Source of the DNA: Desulfobaccales bacterium
Lineage (GTDB): Bacteria; Desulfobacterota; Desulfobaccia; Desulfobaccales; 0-14-0-80-60-11
Direction of reading: 5' to 3'
Assembly (NCBI GenBank): GCA_041648175.1
Contig: JBAZPO010000007.1
Span: 132,310 to 196,309 of the forward strand
DNA length: 64,000 bases
The notes beneath the pieces were generated by a model. That model did no database searches, was not told the origin of the DNA, and saw only the letters and a program-made list of their open reading frames with translations. This document shows positions 1-9,430 of the stretch, piece by piece. The stretch's first letter is position 1, and each line of letters opens with the position of its first letter. Made by a program: the position numbers and the translations under genes.

Positions 1-1431
1 GGGAAGGAGGCTTTCGGGGGTGTGGGCTGGGTCGAAGAGCTGGTGTATATCATCCAGAGTCAGTTCCCAGTCCTGCAGTTGGGAACGGAACAGGGCCAGC
101 CAGGCTTCCAGGAAACCGTCGGGGGCATCGTCCCGGCGATAGATGGCGGGCAGGTAATCGAGATAGCTCTTGCCGGTGGTTTCGGCCTGCACCTGGTGAA
201 GACGCGGGCTCAGGCGTTGATCATCGCTGTGCAGGACTACCCGCAGCCAGAGATAACGCGCCGGCATCTGGTTGCCGCCGGTACGGGGATAGGGGCGCAG
301 CAGCATGTCTAGAGAGGGTGCCGGATGCCAATCTCTTTCGGCCGGGGGCATATCCTGCTTATCTGAAAAATAGGTCTGAAAACCCACCTCCGTGCCTGGG
401 AGTGCTTCAGCCTGGATGACTACCCGTTCCCATTCAGATTGCTCGCCGGCGTCCAGGGGTCCTACCTCCAGGGTTCCGGAGTCGACGCAGGCGGCATCAG
501 CGTCAAAACGATAGTATTTAGCTCCGGCTCCAGGCTTGATAAACAAGGTCCCATCTTCACCAACGGCCATGGCGGCCACCGGGCCCCGATAGCCGGGGAG
601 GGTGCCGATATATGCTTCCGATAGGCAATCGTAGACCCAGATATGGCCGCTGTCGGCATCGGCGACGTACAGCCGGTCACGGTAAGCTGCCAGGGCCCGG
701 GGGTGAGCCGGCCCATCCGGGCCTGGCTGCAACATTTTGGAGAACGAGCCGGTTTGGTTGAAGCGCAGGACCTGAGGCAATTGCTCATCCGTGAGGAAAA
801 GGGCGTCTCCAGAGCCGATAGCGATACAGATCGGAGAAACAAAATGAGGTTGATCAGCCAGAGCGGCGTTATAGGCATCATCCGCCTGTCCCGAAGCACT
901 AAAACGCCTTACTCTGCCGCCGTCGAGCCCATAAACCCGGCCCCGACTGTCGACGGTGAGGCAGGTGGGAGCCTGGAAACCATCTTCCCAGATATCCACC
1001 AACTCCAGGGTGGGCAGCCGGAATACCTGGATCCGCTTGTTGCCGCCATCGGCGACATGCAATTTGCCTGACCCGACTGCCAGGCCCCGGGGAGAGCGGA
1101 ATAGGCCAGGGGCGTCATTGATGCAGCTCCTCCCGGCCAATTCCGCTTCAGCATGATCACACTTGAGGTCAAGGCGGATGACCCGGTCACTGCCGGTATC
1201 GGCGAGGTAAAGGTAATTTTTCGGACCCACAGCCAGCCCTGACGACTCCACCGCAAACTGCCCCGGAGGGGGGCCTGTCGGAGCAAGCAGGATCGGCTGC
1301 CCGTCGGCCGTTCCGGGAAGACGGCTCAGAGCGAAGGCGCCGTCCGGTTCCGGCTGCAGCCCCACCGTGCTGACGCCCTCCCAGTCCCTGCCGTCCCGCA
1401 GGATGGCATAGCGCACCGGCTGGTCAGTCAT
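1..1431 (-). CDS. eCIS/phage-tail-type protein with NHL-like repeats, partial
   Basis: The frame is open from an ATG at 1431 to the left edge, so the C-terminus is missing. The protein starts MTDQPVRYAILRDG. Residues about 60-330 carry repeated NHL-type beta-propeller blades (for example SSGLAVGPKNYLYLADTGSDR and RGLAVGSGKLHVADGGNKR). The visible end (YLDYLPAIYRRDD...LFDPAHTPESLLP) resembles the conserved tail-protein domain known as TIGR02242, found in contractile tails. The start lies just after the stop of the upstream gene, so the two are probably translated together. An NHL propeller on a baseplate protein suggests a structural or receptor-facing role, which is inference. I am confident that it is a tail-cluster gene and less sure of its exact place in the particle. 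Confidence 0.8.
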   Translation of the reverse strand, partial: MTDQPVRYAILRDGRDWEGVSTVGLQPEPDGAFALSRLPGTADGQPILLAPTGPPPGQFAVESSGLAVGPKNYLYLADTGSDRVIRLDLKCDHAEAELAGRSCINDAPGLFRSPRGLAVGSGKLHVADGGNKRIQVFRLPTLELVDIWEDGFQAPTCLTVDSRGRVYGLDGGRVRRFSASGQADDAYNAALADQPHFVSPICIAIGSGDALFLTDEQLPQVLRFNQTGSFSKMLQPGPDGPAHPRALAAYRDRLYVADADSGHIWVYDCLSEAYIGTLPGYRGPVAAMAVGEDGTLFIKPGAGAKYYRFDADAACVDSGTLEVGPLDAGEQSEWERVVIQAEALPGTEVGFQTYFSDKQDMPPAERDWHPAPSLDMLLRPYPRTGGNQMPARYLWLRVVLHSDDQRLSPRLHQVQAETTGKSYLDYLPAIYRRDDAPDGFLEAWLALFRSQLQDWELTLDDIHQLFDPAHTPESLLP

Positions 1432-1433
1432 GG

Positions 1434-3056
1434 TTACTCCACATAGAGGTTGTAGAGAATTTTGCCGCCACTGTCATTCGGATCTTCGACTGTATCTTCA
1501 ACATAAAGGGCAATAACATACTCGCCGCCATCTGATTCATCAAAGGAAAGACCGGTAAGGAAATCGAGTCTGATGGGCCCGGTTCCATTGGTAACCAGGG
1601 GATGGCCGGCATTGCTGTCGCCAAGGGTTATTTTTATTGCCGGATCTGTGCTTTTCCAATTGACTGGATCTCTATCAGCCAATTGTTGCAAAATATCATC
1701 CGTACGATTTTTAGGGTCTTTCGTAGGATCATATTTATCAATGGCGATCTTCAAATTCTTAATATAGGTGAGTGCCATTGCTGCCCCGGTACGAGCATCT
1801 AAATCGCATCCAGCATTTCCCAAGGCGATATTCACTGATGGGTGGGTGTGTGCAAGATTTGAGTCATTTTCTACCGGCCCTGTATTATTTAGTGTCAAAG
1901 AGTGGGTATGCTGACCCCCATAAATTCGGCCTCCAGACCAATGTATCATGTCATTTTTCGCCCCACCATACGCTGACATATTGAACTTTAGGGGCGGGCT
2001 ATCCGATGGTGCTTTTGAATAATCTGCAGTAAACATGTGTGTGTGTCCTTTCCCATTAGTTAACGTATCAAGAGGTCCAAGTTCGTTATCATCTTTATCT
2101 TTGGCATGTTCTTTTTCGTCTAGGGCTTTGAAGTCGTTGAGTTCATCAGCACGGTAATTTTCCTGGTCCATAATAACACTTTTAATAATGTCCGTGGGAT
2201 TGCCAGGGGTTTCAGGATTTTGGTAAACTAACATATGAGAATGATTATAAAATTCAACATTGTTCCCGAGAATCGGAGCACTTATTTCTTTTATGTTTCT
2301 ATTGTCACTCAGATTATGATCATGGTTTCCCAACTCCGTATAAAACAATGTCGAAAAACATTCTGCCCGCAAATACAGCGTCACCGCATGCGGCTGTCGC
2401 CCGCGAATATGAAAATAAATCCGGCCGGGATTGTTCTTATCAATATGCCGCTCCCCTTCCAGGGCATACTGGTTGACCTTGGAGGCTGAGGCCGCGCCGA
2501 TATATCGGCGCACAGAAGTATCGAGCACTTTAATAACACTGCAATTTTTCGAGTCCACGGTAACCATGGCCAGCACGATCTTGCCGCTGCTGTCAGGGGG
2601 AATTTCCGGATAGAATCCCAGCACCGGCTCGGCCACAATCCGGGCGGGCCCGCCCCAGGCCGGGCGGTTGCCGGTTCCCCCCCCGGGCTGGGGGCGAACC
2701 AGGCAAGAACCTGATGCCTCTGCAGTCTTTTCTTCGTGGTATTGGATACACAGGTATCCGGTGAAATCTTCGTATAAACAAGCTGGTTGGATCTGAGGCC
2801 TGTGCTCGTCCAGGAGAATGATTTCCCGCCCCTCGTTATCTATTGCCAACCCAGGGCCGACTACAATAACATCTTTGTCTTCCTTGTCCTTTTCCACTCG
2901 CACCGTCAAACCCTGGGCAATTCCCCCGGTCGAATACAGGGACTTGTTGAGCCAGCGCCGGACCCGGATATGGTATTCCTGTTCGAGTTTCAGGTCGGCC
3001 GCCTCCAGACGCTGGCCGTTGTAATAGTTGAGACGCTCCAGGGGCTTTTCGCTCAT
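1434..3056 (-). CDS. Conserved eCIS baseplate-region protein of unknown function
   Basis: A protein of 540 residues starting MSEKPLERLNYYNGQRLEA. The start at 3056 is preferred because an AAGGAG ribosome site lies 9 bases upstream; an upstream ATG at 3062 is only 3 bases from that site, and the longer open frame overlaps the preceding gene. The N-terminal stretch (LEQEYHIRVRRWLNKSLY) is of a type I associate with genes next to baseplate-J genes in eCIS clusters. Residues 250-450 are rich in His and Asn (several HTH, HSH and HDH clusters), as in collar- or fibre-like phage proteins. It may be a tail-tip or fibre-like component. No catalytic motif was recognised. Confidence 0.75.
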   Translation of the reverse strand: MSEKPLERLNYYNGQRLEAADLKLEQEYHIRVRRWLNKSLYSTGGIAQGLTVRVEKDKEDKDVIVVGPGLAIDNEGREIILLDEHRPQIQPACLYEDFTGYLCIQYHEEKTAEASGSCLVRPQPGGGTGNRPAWGGPARIVAEPVLGFYPEIPPDSSGKIVLAMVTVDSKNCSVIKVLDTSVRRYIGAASASKVNQYALEGERHIDKNNPGRIYFHIRGRQPHAVTLYLRAECFSTLFYTELGNHDHNLSDNRNIKEISAPILGNNVEFYNHSHMLVYQNPETPGNPTDIIKSVIMDQENYRADELNDFKALDEKEHAKDKDDNELGPLDTLTNGKGHTHMFTADYSKAPSDSPPLKFNMSAYGGAKNDMIHWSGGRIYGGQHTHSLTLNNTGPVENDSNLAHTHPSVNIALGNAGCDLDARTGAAMALTYIKNLKIAIDKYDPTKDPKNRTDDILQQLADRDPVNWKSTDPAIKITLGDSNAGHPLVTNGTGPIRLDFLTGLSFDESDGGEYVIALYVEDTVEDPNDSGGKILYNLYVE

Positions 3057-3058
3057 GA

Positions 3059-5089
3059 TCATCCACTCCTTTTCAGGACCGTTATCTGGTGCGGACCGGA
3101 GGCCACCAGGGCATGCCGGCAGATTCCAATATTCCCACAACGGCCCGCGGGCTTATCTTCCCGCTGCAGGGTGACCTGGTCCACGTACAGTACCCCGGGC
3201 AGGCTGTTCAACAGGGCCATGACCTCAGAACGGTACACATCCCTACCCACCGGCCAGCCCGTGCCGTCGGCGCCGCCTTGCAGGGGATGGAAAAAGGCAT
3301 CCAGGGCCGCCCGGGCCTTGCCAGCCATCTGAGCCTCAGTCACCCCCGGCTCAACCGTCAAACGGGCCTGGACCCGAACCGCGGTGTACCGGGGGGCAAT
3401 GACATGAACCTCCGTGGTGACCAGGCGCCGGCGCTCCAGGTAGCAGGCTATGGCCCGGAGCATCTCCGGGCTGGGGGTGGGTTGGGCACCCGGCCCGTCC
3501 GGTACGACCACCACCGTTACTGCTCCCAGGGTGGGCAGGTACGGCAGCTCAGGGTCATAATCCACCAGGGCAAAGGCCCGGGCCACCGGCACTCCCGGGG
3601 TGGCCAGGGCTAGAGTCTCAAAATCGCCCAGGGTGATGGCTCGCTTGATGGAAGCCAGGGATTGCACCGCCCGGGCCTTGGTATCTGCTAAGGATTCGGC
3701 CTCGGCGCCGCCGAGGGCCGGAAAGGGTTGGCTGATTGATACCGTCTCTTTTATGGCCTCCCAGTTTGCGATGAGGGCCGAATTATCCAGACAATGCCTC
3801 AAGGCGCCGGCTGCCACGTTGCCGGCCAGGCCGCCGCCCACCTGGTAGGTTATGGTTATCTGGGCGTCGGCTGGGGGTACGCGGCCATGCCGGCCGTCTC
3901 CGAAGGTTATTTCGCCGGTTTCCGGGGACAGGACATAGATGCGATCATGGGGCCCCGCCCGGTCCCAATACAGGGCCTCGCGCCAAGTTCCGTCGCTTTT
4001 GCCGTTCAGGGTAACTTCTACTTGCGTGCTCCCCGGCACCACGGGTTTATGGAGCAACGGCACAACCTGGCCGGCGTTCCCCGTGCTCCGAAAAGGTTTG
4101 GGTTCGGCTACATCCACCGCCTGCCTGGCTTTCACGACGTTGAGGGCAATATGAGAAATCTGAGGCGGCGATTCGTAGGCCCCGCTTTTTAACCGGCACC
4201 TGATGAAAAAATAACGGTGGTCAAGAGCTTTGATAGTAGTGCCGCCCTTTTGCTGATCTTTAGAAGCGATAAAGCGCACCGGGCCGCTCAGGGTAAGCCC
4301 CCGGGTTTCATCAACCACGCCGGTTAAGGGCTCCCAGGGGTCGGAACCAGCATAATATTCCCAGACCGTGGCTGTGCTATAGTGCTGTTTCCAGTTCGGG
4401 ATACGCTGGGTTGGGCCGGATTCCGTATCTTCCGAGGCCTCCACAATTGCCGCTTCCTGTTCGGCAATCAAGCGCTTGCGAGCCAGCCGGTCGGCCTCAG
4501 CCTGACCCACCCAGACATACAGGCTAATCTGTGGCGGTGCGTCACCTAATGGCTGGTTAAGTCCCAGGAGTGGCTGGTCAAATCCCAGGTACAAAGCATT
4601 ATCTACCGCCGGTGCAGGTCCAAAGGGGAAAAAACGTTTTCCAGGATGATCGTTGGCCTCGAAACAATCAATCAGAGAGCCAACCGGACCGGCCAGGATA
4701 GATCTCAAGGTGGCCGGAGAGATATTGATTGCCTGAGCCGTCTGAAAAGTAAGGCCGGAGGCGCCGTCGCCAGCCTGCAACCCTTTGGGGAGGCTGAGCA
4801 TCGTTCCGGGAGACTTCAAACTGAAAGTAAGCCTGACTTCAGCCGCATGCAGAGGCCGGGGTTCGATGCCCAAGAGGCGCAGGAAGTTCCGGTAGGTCGC
4901 CCCGGAAATTCTATCCAGGCGATAGAGGTCCAACTCTACGAGCCAAGCAAACAGCTCCAGGAGGGTAATGCCGGGATCGTGGACATTATGATCGGTCCAA
5001 TCCGGCGTATACCTGGGAATGAGGGCACGCGCCTCAGCGACCAACTGCTCGAAGGTCCGGTCATCAAGTCTGGGCAAAGAGATGGGCAT
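3059..5089 (-). CDS. Putative baseplate assembly protein (baseplate J-like, TIGR02243-type)
   Basis: A protein of 676 residues starting MPISLPRLDDRTFEQLVAEA. The N-terminus (YTPDWTDHNVHDPGITLLEL) is the hallmark of the TIGR02243/baseplate-J wedge group. The middle holds ITFGDGRHGRVPP, the loop found in gpJ-like wedge proteins. The C-terminal half (about 480-640) has the alpha/beta repeats of gpJ. It should form part of the wedge that surrounds the spike and triggers sheath contraction (family knowledge). It begins 2 bases after the stop of the previous baseplate gene and its own stop lies 2 bases before the next ATG, so it is tightly coupled within the operon. Confidence 0.88.
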   Translation of the reverse strand: MPISLPRLDDRTFEQLVAEARALIPRYTPDWTDHNVHDPGITLLELFAWLVELDLYRLDRISGATYRNFLRLLGIEPRPLHAAEVRLTFSLKSPGTMLSLPKGLQAGDGASGLTFQTAQAINISPATLRSILAGPVGSLIDCFEANDHPGKRFFPFGPAPAVDNALYLGFDQPLLGLNQPLGDAPPQISLYVWVGQAEADRLARKRLIAEQEAAIVEASEDTESGPTQRIPNWKQHYSTATVWEYYAGSDPWEPLTGVVDETRGLTLSGPVRFIASKDQQKGGTTIKALDHRYFFIRCRLKSGAYESPPQISHIALNVVKARQAVDVAEPKPFRSTGNAGQVVPLLHKPVVPGSTQVEVTLNGKSDGTWREALYWDRAGPHDRIYVLSPETGEITFGDGRHGRVPPADAQITITYQVGGGLAGNVAAGALRHCLDNSALIANWEAIKETVSISQPFPALGGAEAESLADTKARAVQSLASIKRAITLGDFETLALATPGVPVARAFALVDYDPELPYLPTLGAVTVVVVPDGPGAQPTPSPEMLRAIACYLERRRLVTTEVHVIAPRYTAVRVQARLTVEPGVTEAQMAGKARAALDAFFHPLQGGADGTGWPVGRDVYRSEVMALLNSLPGVLYVDQVTLQREDKPAGRCGNIGICRHALVASGPHQITVLKRSG

Positions 5090-5091
5090 AG

Positions 5092-8055
5092 TTAACCCTC
5101 TCCCAGAACCAGTTTGAGTTCATGGGTGCCGGAGGATACCAGTTTGCCGGCCGCTATCGGTACAGATTCCCCACATATCTGCTCATCCAGACTGAGGATG
5201 ATTTCCCTGCCATAGTCCACCCCGGGAGTGGTCTCAATAACCCGGGCGATCTGGGAAAGGTAAACTGGTTCTCCAAAATCCCATCCCTGACCGGTCAGGC
5301 CGCCGATCAGAGGATGCAGAAAACTGTTGAGACTGCTGCGCACCCGGGCCTCCACCAAGGCAGCTTCGTACGGATCATGCGGAATGATCTCCGCCCTGAC
5401 ACTGAGGAGTTCATAGGTCGGACCGATGACCCGGACATGCTGCGCCACCGTGGCCGGTACTCGTTTGGCGACGTAATCGCAGACCCGGCGCTGTAATTCC
5501 ACAGCAGGCTGGGGCCGAAGTTCCTGGCTAAATGGCACAACCAGCAGGGTAATCCAGCCGCGCTGGGCAAAGCCGTCCCTCCCGGTCAGCGGCAGACAAC
5601 GGACCCGGGCCAGGTCCGGGGAGGCCTCCCGGGCAAGCCACTCAACATCCCGGGCCGAGACCGCCCGACCGGCGTGTCTGATCAGCTCCGGTCCCCGGAT
5701 TTTCACGGTCAGGTCAGCTTCACTATCAGCTCCTCCCGATGCCGGCACCGGATTGGCCGCGGCCATGAGGTAGGGTAGTGCTGTCCGCAGTTCAGAGATC
5801 GCTGCGGCCGGCACGTTGCCTCTCACGCCTCCGCCGCTGCTATAAGACGCATACACCCGGCAGCCGGCCGGTGGGATCAATCCCTGCCGCCCATCACCGA
5901 AGCGGATCAGTCCTGTGGCCCGATCCACCACATAATGTCGGTCGTTTGGCTTGGAGCTGTAAAGGTGGGGTTGAGGGTGCCAACGGACCCGTACCGTGGT
6001 CATTCCTGTGGCGGGGTCCCTGACCAAACGTAAGTTTTCCGGCGCAACTTCTTGCATGGAGATCTGCCAACTGTCGCCACGACCGGACCACTCCGGAATT
6101 TCCACCACTTCTCCCTCAAGTACCGGGGCATGTCGGCAGCTCAAGGTCTGATGGGGATTGCCAGCGCTCGTGCCCAGCAATTCCCGATCATAGAAATCAC
6201 GCTGCGCGGCCCAGACCGCATTGAGCCAGACCCCTTGAAGGGCGGCCGGGGATGGTTCTTCGCCCTGTTTCAGGCGGGCGCGCAGGCGAAACAGTTCTCC
6301 GCCCAGTCCCGGCGCGGCCACGGCGTCTTGCGGTCCGATGAACTGGATCATGCCGCGACGCTGGAATCCCAGGGTTTCGTCCAGCACGCCAAGTTCCTGC
6401 CACCCGTCTGCTGCAAAATATTCCCAGATGAAGGGAGAACTTCCGGCAGCGCCGCTCTCGGAGACTTCCTGAGCTATATCCACATACAGGCTGACCAAGC
6501 CCACCGGCAAGGGAAGATCGAACCCGAAATGGACCGTGGGCCTGGTATCCGAGACGGGCAGAAAGGGTTTGAAGGTCTGATCGGGCCAGCGGCAGGCTTC
6601 GGTGAGGTCGGTGAAGACGAAATCATTATAAGACAGGCAATGATTCAGTGCCTCCGGGTCGGTCACATAGGAAAAGCCGAGGGTGAGTTTTGAAATTATA
6701 GGAGGATTGAGATTTTTCTCTTCAAATTTAGTAGTCATTTTTTCTGGATTGTCTACCACTACCCGCAGGGGATGCCCATAAGGGTCATCCCCTCCTAATA
6801 TCCGCACCCGCAGCCAAAAATTCCTCACGCCGTTTACTTCGGTTTCACACCAATCCGGTGGTGATCTAAAAGAAACAACGTCAACAGCCTTGTTGAATTG
6901 GCAATTTATAGCAAAAGCTTGCCATGCCATTCCGTTGTAGTATTCCCAACTTATGTCTGGGGTGCCAACCACTGTAATTCCAGACGACAGCGTAATAGTA
7001 ACGCCTATATTAGCTCCCTGCCGCTGAAAGACTTCCCGGCTGGCCAGATAAAAGGTGCTGTAACGCACAGGCTGCTGCCCGAATGGGTAAAAGTCTTTGC
7101 TGATATCCAAGGAGACCGCATCGGCAAAGGCAGCTTCCGGAAGAAGACCGCTCTGGTTGAAATTCAGCCGGGCGCTGATGTCGTTCATGATGGGGATGGT
7201 CCGCTTCCCCCCCGTCCCTTCCGGCAGAAGCGGGGTGGTGAGGTGCCCGCGTAACCAGTAGGTGGTGCGGCCATGGATCGTTTCCTGCTTGGCACTAGGG
7301 CCGCACTGGCGGCGCAAGGCGACCTGGCCATCCCTGGTAAAGCCCCTGGTGGTATCATCCTGTTCCAGGTAATTCAGAGCAAGCCAGCCCGACTGGCTGA
7401 GATACTCCCACTGCACCTGCATGGGCTCGGGAGCTGGCGTCTCTAAAGTGAAATACAGCAGGACCGTGATATATCCGGCCAAATTGAATAGTTGGTCATG
7501 GCCGAGGTAGATGATATGCCCGGTGAGATCCATGTCCTCGAAGAGGCTAAATCCCTGGATCAGGCGCGCGGTATGGTCGGCAAACTCATCCCGGCCGGGA
7601 TCAATGCTATACAGGGCCGCAAGTTTGCCTCGGTACAGGGCCACGGTTTTTTCGGTAACAAATAGAATGGGCTGGGGTGTTGCAGACCCATCCCCACCTG
7701 GGGCCAGAGACGGGGCTGCCGGCGGCGGAGTGGCTGCTACCCGGCTGAAGGCCGGAAGCGACACATTCACCGGGGCATTGTCCATGAGCGTGAACACTAA
7801 AGGCGCCCGGGCTGACTGGGCGGGCGATTTATGCATCCCGAGCATGTCAAGGAAAGCCAAAAGACTCCGATCCGGGACCTGAGCCAAGGCTCCTGCGAGG
7901 GTTTCGGTGTAGTGGGATAATATCTTCATGAGCGCCAGGGCGCTCGACCCTTCGGCCGGTAACCATTCAGGTACATACCCGGGAAGGTTTTGCAGAATTT
8001 TTTCCAGAGCAGCTGCCTGAGGGCCAGGGCCCATTATCTTTTGCTTCCCGGTCAC
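5092..8055 (-). CDS. Large baseplate wedge protein, baseplate J-like
   Basis: A protein of 987 residues with a GTG start that shares one base with the stop of the gp25 gene (TAGTG). The N-terminal signature is PGYVPEWLPAEGSSALALM. Two central segments repeat a beta-sandwich layout (EYLSQSGWLALN and WEYFAADGWQELG). IRFGDGRQGLIPPAGCRVYA is the conserved gpJ loop, and the C-terminus has the wedge alpha/beta domain. It is much longer than phage gpJ and is the kind of enlarged wedge protein seen as Afp11/Afp12 in injection systems. Together with the next gene it supplies two wedge layers, the usual number for eCIS. Confidence 0.87.
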   Translation of the reverse strand: MTGKQKIMGPGPQAAALEKILQNLPGYVPEWLPAEGSSALALMKILSHYTETLAGALAQVPDRSLLAFLDMLGMHKSPAQSARAPLVFTLMDNAPVNVSLPAFSRVAATPPPAAPSLAPGGDGSATPQPILFVTEKTVALYRGKLAALYSIDPGRDEFADHTARLIQGFSLFEDMDLTGHIIYLGHDQLFNLAGYITVLLYFTLETPAPEPMQVQWEYLSQSGWLALNYLEQDDTTRGFTRDGQVALRRQCGPSAKQETIHGRTTYWLRGHLTTPLLPEGTGGKRTIPIMNDISARLNFNQSGLLPEAAFADAVSLDISKDFYPFGQQPVRYSTFYLASREVFQRQGANIGVTITLSSGITVVGTPDISWEYYNGMAWQAFAINCQFNKAVDVVSFRSPPDWCETEVNGVRNFWLRVRILGGDDPYGHPLRVVVDNPEKMTTKFEEKNLNPPIISKLTLGFSYVTDPEALNHCLSYNDFVFTDLTEACRWPDQTFKPFLPVSDTRPTVHFGFDLPLPVGLVSLYVDIAQEVSESGAAGSSPFIWEYFAADGWQELGVLDETLGFQRRGMIQFIGPQDAVAAPGLGGELFRLRARLKQGEEPSPAALQGVWLNAVWAAQRDFYDRELLGTSAGNPHQTLSCRHAPVLEGEVVEIPEWSGRGDSWQISMQEVAPENLRLVRDPATGMTTVRVRWHPQPHLYSSKPNDRHYVVDRATGLIRFGDGRQGLIPPAGCRVYASYSSGGGVRGNVPAAAISELRTALPYLMAAANPVPASGGADSEADLTVKIRGPELIRHAGRAVSARDVEWLAREASPDLARVRCLPLTGRDGFAQRGWITLLVVPFSQELRPQPAVELQRRVCDYVAKRVPATVAQHVRVIGPTYELLSVRAEIIPHDPYEAALVEARVRSSLNSFLHPLIGGLTGQGWDFGEPVYLSQIARVIETTPGVDYGREIILSLDEQICGESVPIAAGKLVSSGTHELKLVLGEG

Positions 8056-8465
8056 TATCTGGCCTCCTGCAGATAGAAGGGGTAAACCAGGTTGTAGAAG
8101 ACGTTAGTGCGGCGCACCTGGTATACAATCTCGATGTTGACCCGGTTTCGGGCGGTGCCGTCAACCGTCACCTTGACCTCCTGAACCTGAATGCGGGGCT
8201 CCCAAGTGATCAGGGCTTCCTGCACCCGGTGCTTGATGAGCGCCATGGTAGTGGTGTTGAGAGGCTCAAAGACCAAGGCCCGCAGGCCGGCGCCAAAGTC
8301 GGGGCGCATCACCCGCTCTCCCCGGTCCGTCTCGAGGATAATCCGGATTGCTTGGCGGATGTCTTCTTCATAGGCAGCCAGGGAGATGTCACTCTTGTCC
8401 TGGCTCGGTTGCACCGGGAAAAACCATCCCTGCCCCAGAAATGTCTTTTCCTGCGGGTCCGGCAT
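8055..8465 (-). CDS. gp25/GPW-family baseplate protein
   Basis: A protein of 136 residues. The gp25 core is clear: the segment DIRQAIRIILETDRGERVMR is followed by PDFGAGLRALVFEPLN. The family forms the inner baseplate ring with lysozyme-like fold residues, and in injection systems (Afp9) it nucleates sheath assembly. The length matches the family. The gene starts 2 bases after the PAAR gene stops and overlaps the next GTG by one base, so its place in the operon is secure. There is no sign of truncation. Confidence 0.93.
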   Translation of the reverse strand: MPDPQEKTFLGQGWFFPVQPSQDKSDISLAAYEEDIRQAIRIILETDRGERVMRPDFGAGLRALVFEPLNTTTMALIKHRVQEALITWEPRIQVQEVKVTVDGTARNRVNIEIVYQVRRTNVFYNLVYPFYLQEAR

Positions 8466-8467
8466 CT

Positions 8468-8746
8468 TCAGCCTCCGATGATGACATTAAAGGCCCCGGC
8501 CACAATGGGGGAGCCGCAGCCAGCGGTGTCCCCCACCCGGGCTGCCGGCAGCCCCCCGATGAATACGGTAGCGCTTCCTTTGATAATGGGGGTCGGCGGG
8601 TGCGGGGGCGGGGGCACGAATGAGCAGGTATGTAGATCACCTACCACTGCTGCCGGTTTACCGCCTATGAGCACGGTCGCGATGCCGGGCCCGGTGATAA
8701 TGCCGGGATGTCCTGTCGGGTCACCTACACGCGCTGCCGGTGGCAT
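8468..8746 (-). CDS. PAAR-type spike-tip protein
   Basis: A protein of 92 residues that begins MPPAARVGDPTGHPG and carries a second PAAR-like unit (LPAARVGDTAGCGSP) near residue 67. His13, His39, Cys41 and Cys77 are candidate zinc ligands at the sharpened tip. A proline stretch (VPPPPHPPTP) separates the two halves. PAAR proteins cap the spike trimer and help pierce target membranes (known for T6SS and eCIS Afp10). It lies between the gp5/V-like spike gene and gp25, the standard order for a contractile spike. Confidence 0.93.
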   Translation of the reverse strand: MPPAARVGDPTGHPGIITGPGIATVLIGGKPAAVVGDLHTCSFVPPPPHPPTPIIKGSATVFIGGLPAARVGDTAGCGSPIVAGAFNVIIGG

Positions 8747-8767
8747 TTTCTTTTCCTTCTGCCCTAC

Positions 8768-9421
8768 CTAATTGATCTTAACCGTGGCTCCCTCTATCTG
8801 GCAGAGGTTGCCGCCATTGATACTCGTTGCTGCGCTTCCCTTGAATTCCAGGTTGGTGCCGTTAATGCTAATTTTCGGAGCTTTAATATCAATGCTGACG
8901 TCTGCCTGGAGAGTAATTTTCCCCGAGGTCTCAAGCTTTACCGAAGCTGTCTTTTGTGTCGTGGTAATCTCTACTGTCTCCTGGCCCATCACTATCTTCT
9001 GCCCGGTCGAGCTGGTGATCGAGATGGTCTGTTCAGACTCGTCAAAGATCAATTCGTGCCCCAGACGCGTCCGAATGATGCGTTTGTTGACCGCGTCCTG
9101 GGAAGATTTTGATGGCGGACTGTCCTGCCCGTTCCAAAGACAGCCGATAACACAAGGGGCAGCAATATTGCCATTGACAAAAGCCACCAGCACTTCATCT
9201 CCTGTTTGAGGGATGAAGTAACTACCGCAGTCATTCCCTGCCATGAGCACAGCGACCCTGGCCCACGGCTCGACCCCGGGTAGCCAGGGAAAGTGCAACT
9301 GCACCCTGCCTTGATTCGAGCTATCAAGGTTATCGATCACCTGAGCTACCGCAACTCCGTAGATGCGGCGATCGGTGTCGGGTACCTCTTTCGCGGCGGT
9401 ATCGATCAACCCTTGATTCAT
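8768..9421 (-). CDS. Spike shaft protein, gp5/baseplate assembly protein V-like
   Basis: A protein of 217 residues. The OB-fold region contains GRVQLHFPWLPGVEPWARVA and the QTGDEVLVAFVNGN loop, both typical of VgrG/gpV OB domains. From about residue 130 to the end the sequence becomes alternating short beta strands (SITSSTG, KITLQADVSIDIKAPKIS, SINGTNLEF), consistent with the triple beta-helix shaft of the spike. In Afp8/VgrG this part is fused to the gp27-like domain; here it is a separate gene placed immediately downstream of the gp27-like gene. The PAAR protein encoded next should sit on its tip. Confidence 0.9.
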   Translation of the reverse strand: MNQGLIDTAAKEVPDTDRRIYGVAVAQVIDNLDSSNQGRVQLHFPWLPGVEPWARVAVLMAGNDCGSYFIPQTGDEVLVAFVNGNIAAPCVIGCLWNGQDSPPSKSSQDAVNKRIIRTRLGHELIFDESEQTISITSSTGQKIVMGQETVEITTTQKTASVKLETSGKITLQADVSIDIKAPKISINGTNLEFKGSAATSINGGNLCQIEGATVKIN

Positions 9422-9430
9422 CGTTCCACC

